From contig NC_092580.1 in assembly GCF_037975245.1 (NCBI RefSeq), positions 35,356,001 through 35,420,000 on the forward strand: DNA of 64,000 nt. The letters run 5' to 3'. How positions within the stretch are numbered: the stretch's first letter is position 1; the number at the start of each line of letters is the position of its first letter. This document shows, in pieces, positions 53,101-58,387 of this stretch. The position numbers and the translations under genes are program-made. Origin of the DNA: Apostichopus japonicus (Eukaryota; Echinodermata; Holothuroidea; Aspidochirotida; Stichopodidae). The notes beneath the pieces were generated by a model. The model had not been told where the DNA came from and ran no database searches. It saw nothing but the letters and a program-made list of their open reading frames with translations.

Positions 53101-56100
53101 CGTTTAAACATGTCATCAGATCCATTCGTTTACACATCTCATCAGATCCATTTGTTTACAGTATTATATTAGATCAATTCGTTTACAGTATTCTATTACA
53201 TCCATTCGTTTACAGTATTCTATTAGATCCATTCGTTTACAGTATTCTATTAGATCCATTCGTTTACAGTATTCTATAAGATCCATTCGTTTACAGTATT
53301 CTATTAGATCCATTTGTTTACACATCTCATCAGATCCATTCGTTTACAGTAGTCTATTAGATCCATTCGTTTACAGTTTTCTATTAGATCCATTTGTTTA
53401 CACATCTCATCAGATCCATTCGTTTACATTAGTCTATTAGATCCATTTGTTTACATATCTCATCAGATCCATTCGTTTAAACATGTCATCAGATCCATTC
53501 GTTTACAGTATTCTATTAGATCCATTTGTTTACACATCTCATCAGATCCATTCGTTTACATTAGTCTATTAGATCCATTTGTTTACATATCTCATCAGAT
53601 CCATTCGTTTAAACATGTCATCAGATCCATTCGTTTAAACATGTCATCAGATCCATTTGTTTACAGTATTCTATTAGATCCATTCGTTTACAGTATTCTA
53701 TTAGATCCATTCGTTTACATTATTCTATAAGATCCATTCGTTTACAGTATTCTATTAGATCCATTCGTTTACAGTATTCTATTAGATCCATTCGTTTACA
53801 GTATTCTATTAGATCCATTCGTTTACATTATTCTATAAGATCCATTCGTTTACAGTATTCTATTAGATCCATTCGTTTACAGTATTCTATTAGATCCATT
53901 CGTTTACAGTATTCTATAAGATCCATTCGTTTACAGTATTCTATTAGATCCATTCGTTTACAGTATTCTACTAGATCCATTCGTTTACAGTATTCTATTA
54001 GATCCATTCGTTTACAGTATTCTATAAGATCCATTCGTTTACAGTATTCTATTAGATCCATTCGTTTACAGTATTCGTGCGCTATGTATCAAAGTGAGGG
54101 GCAAGGGTATATATCTGGGGGAGGGGGGTGGTAGTGATGGAGAGCCATCAGCTGTGCGCTATGTATCAGAGTAAGGGGGAAAGGGTTTATATCTGGGGGA
54201 GGGGGGTGGTAGTGATGGAGAGCCAGCAGCTGTGCGCTATGTATCAGAGTAAGGGGGAGGGGGTTTATATCTGGGGGAAGGGGTGGTACTGATGGAGAGC
54301 CATCAGCTGTGCGCTATGTATCAGAGTAAGGGGGCAAGAGTATATATCTGGGGGAGGGGTGGTAGTGATGGAGAGCCATCAGCTGTGCGCTATGTATCAG
54401 AGTAAGGGTGCAAGGGTTTATATCTGGGGGAGGAGGGGATGGTAGTGATGGAGAGCCATCAGCTGTGCGCTATGTATCAGAGTAAGGGGGAAAGGGTTTA
54501 TATCTGGGGGAGGAGGGGGTGGTAGTGATGGAGAGGCCAGCAGCTGTGCGCTATGTATCACAGTAAGGGGCAAGGGTATATATCTGGGGAGGGGGTGGTA
54601 GTGATGGAGAGCCATCAGCTGTGCGCTATGTATCAAAGTAAGGGTGCAAGGGTATATATCTGGGGGAGGGGGTGGTAGTGATGGAGAGGCCAGCAGCTGT
54701 GCGCTATGTATCACAGTAAGGGGCAAGGGTATATATCTGGGGAGGGGGTGGTAGTGATGGAGAGCCATCAGCTGTGCGCTATGTATCACAGTAAGGGTGC
54801 AAGGGTATATATCTGCCTCCTCAGTTCATCCTTTCAATTAGCTAAATAATGCCTCAGTTTCTCTTATATGAATTTCGTCTAATGGAGTTCATAATCCGTC
54901 AAATTTCCTACCATTAAACAACGTAGTCGAAATTTTGAGACAGCACATAATCGAACTGAACGATGAGATTTAGTGGAAAGTTTCATAAACATGTGAGAAC
55001 TTTGATTAAAAACAAGTTGTAATTTCGAAAAGTAGTTGAAATTTGAAGATAGAGGAAGACCCCAAATCCCCATCAGTTTATGACTTCTCACTTTTTGATA
55101 GCTTCCTGCGACACGGTACATGTTTCATCATGCCGGTGGTTGGGAGTGGAAGGTGGTGTTGCGCCGAAGAATACAAAAGAGGTGAAATTCTGAAAAGCTT
55201 GTAAAAAGATGATTTCTCGAAAAGTGCATTGGGATTAGCTTCATACTTGAGATACACATTAGTAACTTCTGTGGAAGTCAAACCCATCAAATATCAATGT
55301 TAGATATGACTGCAAGAACTGTAATATCTCAAGTTAACTATTTTGTGCAGTGTTACATCGAAGCCCTCATAAAACGTTGCAAGGAACCAATAAGCCTGTT
55401 TGTGTTCTGTGTTTATCATCTATTCGTGTCGATTAAGCAACTCTAACTAAAAGACCTGGTAAGATGGATTCACAATGACACAATTGAGAACGCGTGAAGT
55501 TTATATGCTTATTGCAAAAGTATTTGCTAAGAGTTATCAGGTCTAAATAACGTAGAAGTAACGTAGAGAGAGGCTAAGTAAAAGTTCACTTTTACTCAAT
55601 CTAATCAACTTAACTTTCCACATTGAAGAAATGGTATATCCTGAAGCAGGGTTCAATCTAATCACCTTAAATTTCCACATTGAAGACATGGTATATCCTG
55701 AAACAGGGTTCAATCTAATCACCTTAACTTTCCACATTGAAGACATGGTATATCCTGAAGCAGGGTTCAATCTAATCACCTTAAATTTCCACATTGAAGA
55801 CATGGTATATCCTGAACAAGGTTCAGTCTAATCAACTTTAACTTTCCACATTGAAGATATGGTATATCCTGAAGCAGGGTTAATGTATGACATGGTATAT
55901 CCTGAAGAAGGATTAATGACATGGTATATCCTGAAGCAGGGTCCAATCTAATCACCTTAACTTTCCACATTTAAGACATTGTATATCCTGAAACAGGGTT
56001 CAATCTAATCACCTTAACTTTCCACATTGAAGACATGGTATATCCTGAAGCAGGGTTCAATCTAATCCAGTTAACTTTCCACATTGAAGACATAGTATAT

Positions 56101-58350
56101 CCTGAAGCAGGGTTAATGACATGGTATATCCTGAAGCAGAGTTAATGTATGATCAGACGAGACATGTAATATCCTGAAGCAGGGTTAATGTATGACATGG
56201 TATATCCTGAAGCAGGGTTAATGTATGACATGGTATATCCTGAAGCAGGGTTAATGTATGAGCAGACGAGACATGTAATATCCTGAAGCAGGGTTAATGT
56301 ATGACATGGTATATCCTGAAGCAGGGTTAATGTATGACATGGTATATCCTGAAGCAGGGTTAATGTATGAGCAGACGTCACGAGATGACAAACCAACAAC
56401 ATTTTAAAGATAGGCCTAATTAATACCTTTATATTTAGAAGAATAATAATACATTAAAATGTTACAAGTAATAAAAATGTTTTTTTCTCTCTGTGTTCAT
56501 GTTACAACTATAACAACATAGCTGCCATTAATACAAGTGTTATTTGATGGCAGCAGACATTACGTTGCTCGTTTAAGAAAACCCACCATTATTTGGATCC
56601 CTGAAGGGAAACCATACGTGCATCGTCTCAGCATCAGTAGAGCTATTTTTCCTTTCAGAATTCTGGTCAGCACACAAAAGAGATCGAAGAAGAGTAGTTT
56701 TCCCTCCTCTGCTTGGTCCAAGTACAAACATTCGTAACCTTGGTAACAGGAGAAAGAGAAATTAACAGCTTGACATGTATAGCGTAGATTTGTTTGTAAG
56801 CAATGGCGTGATATGAGTTGTTAACCGTAACCCTATCAGCTTCCCCGATGATAGGGTTAACCATAATCCTAACCCATTTCTTCTGCTTTCATTGGTCAGT
56901 AGTGTGCATCCTTAAGATTATATGCACAAACTGTAGGAATGGCATTCAAAAAGAACACAAGGTTTAGTTTAACCGCTCAACACTTGATCTATGAAGGATG
57001 GCCGGGTTGGGGTGGGGGGGGGGGGTCTTCTAACCTATCGTGAGATGCTTCTGGAACATTATTAACTGTAATGTTTACGGACATCATCACTGTGTTATAA
57101 CAAACATTAATGTCAGCTCCAAAAATGATGTTGGCAATAACAGACCACAAGATATGATCGGGCTAGCCTGTGTTGCCCTAACCACCCGCTGACTCCCCCC
57201 CCCACCCCCCCCCACCAGGCTTTCCCAATGGCATCTTCATTGCTTACGTTGTAAAGTACATATCCTACAGAAAACGTTCCCAATTACAATTCTATCTTCA
57301 AGACAAATGTACTCGTTCGAGTTCAGCTCCCCTTCAAACACGTTCGATATTGTTCTGTTCCAATGGGAGCAGGCTGTAACACGTATAACTACAACCACTG
57401 ATGCAAATAATCAGTCAAGGAGAGAATATTTTAGTGAGAATGTGATTGTTCTAGGCTTTGATAAGTTGACGTTAATTTTGCCTTCATTTTTGCCGACTCA
57501 CTATTCGTAACTTATTTAGAAACATATTACAGGCTTGTTTAACTTCAACTCTACTGTTTCATTAAGTTGCTGAATTTTATTAAGGTAGCAACGCAATAGA
57601 AATATTTCTGAACGTCTAGCGACAGCAAACATCGGGATCTGGCGTAATATCTTCAAATGCATCTTCCACCTGACCAAAACAGAAATAGTATGTCTTTGCT
57701 TCATTTACTGATCACGTTAGCTTACCCATCTATACCTAACACAACTGATAGGGCATTAGTAAAAGGCAACCATGCATTCAGTACGGTTCTGATAAGGTCA
57801 GCCCAGCTGTCTACCAAACCTAGAAGAACTGCTTCATTTTAAAAAACGGAGGCAGTAATTTATTTATCGGGTCCCTAGCCCTAACCATACCGGTAGTATG
57901 CCAAATTTGTAACATCGCTATAAAATGTGAAAATGCTAGAAAGGTGAAAGTTGCGGTTGGTTCTATATCAAGTACATATTTTCTACTTTTGGCTTTTAAA
58001 CTTCCCGAGGCTCTCTTTTACAATTGCGAATAGATATATTGTTCTTCAGACATCCAATTTAGGCATGTAATGAATAAGGAATTAATCAACAGGCGAATGT
58101 TGGTATTTGAAAATATCTTCCTTGTTTTTGAACTTATTAATGCATTAAGCGTATTAATTTTATTTTTAAAGAGCTCCCCACAAAAAGAAAAAGAATTATG
58201 CCCAACAATACTTCTTTGAATAACTAAACTGTTTTAACCAATGCTGGCGAAATGTGGACACCATGCATGTTATGACCACTTAAATCGAGTTATCAGCCGC
58301 ACTATGAAGATAATCAACATGGCGCTGCTGCACAAATCTACACACACGCT

Positions 58351-58387
<37 letters not shown>

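Noticed and set aside
53828-54061. Frame of repeated short units (minus strand)
   Set aside because: Satellite artefact of the 27-bp monomer.
54418-54789. Pro-rich minus-strand frame of 123 codons
   Set aside because: Falls inside the ~77-bp array; reading frame varies with G-run length.
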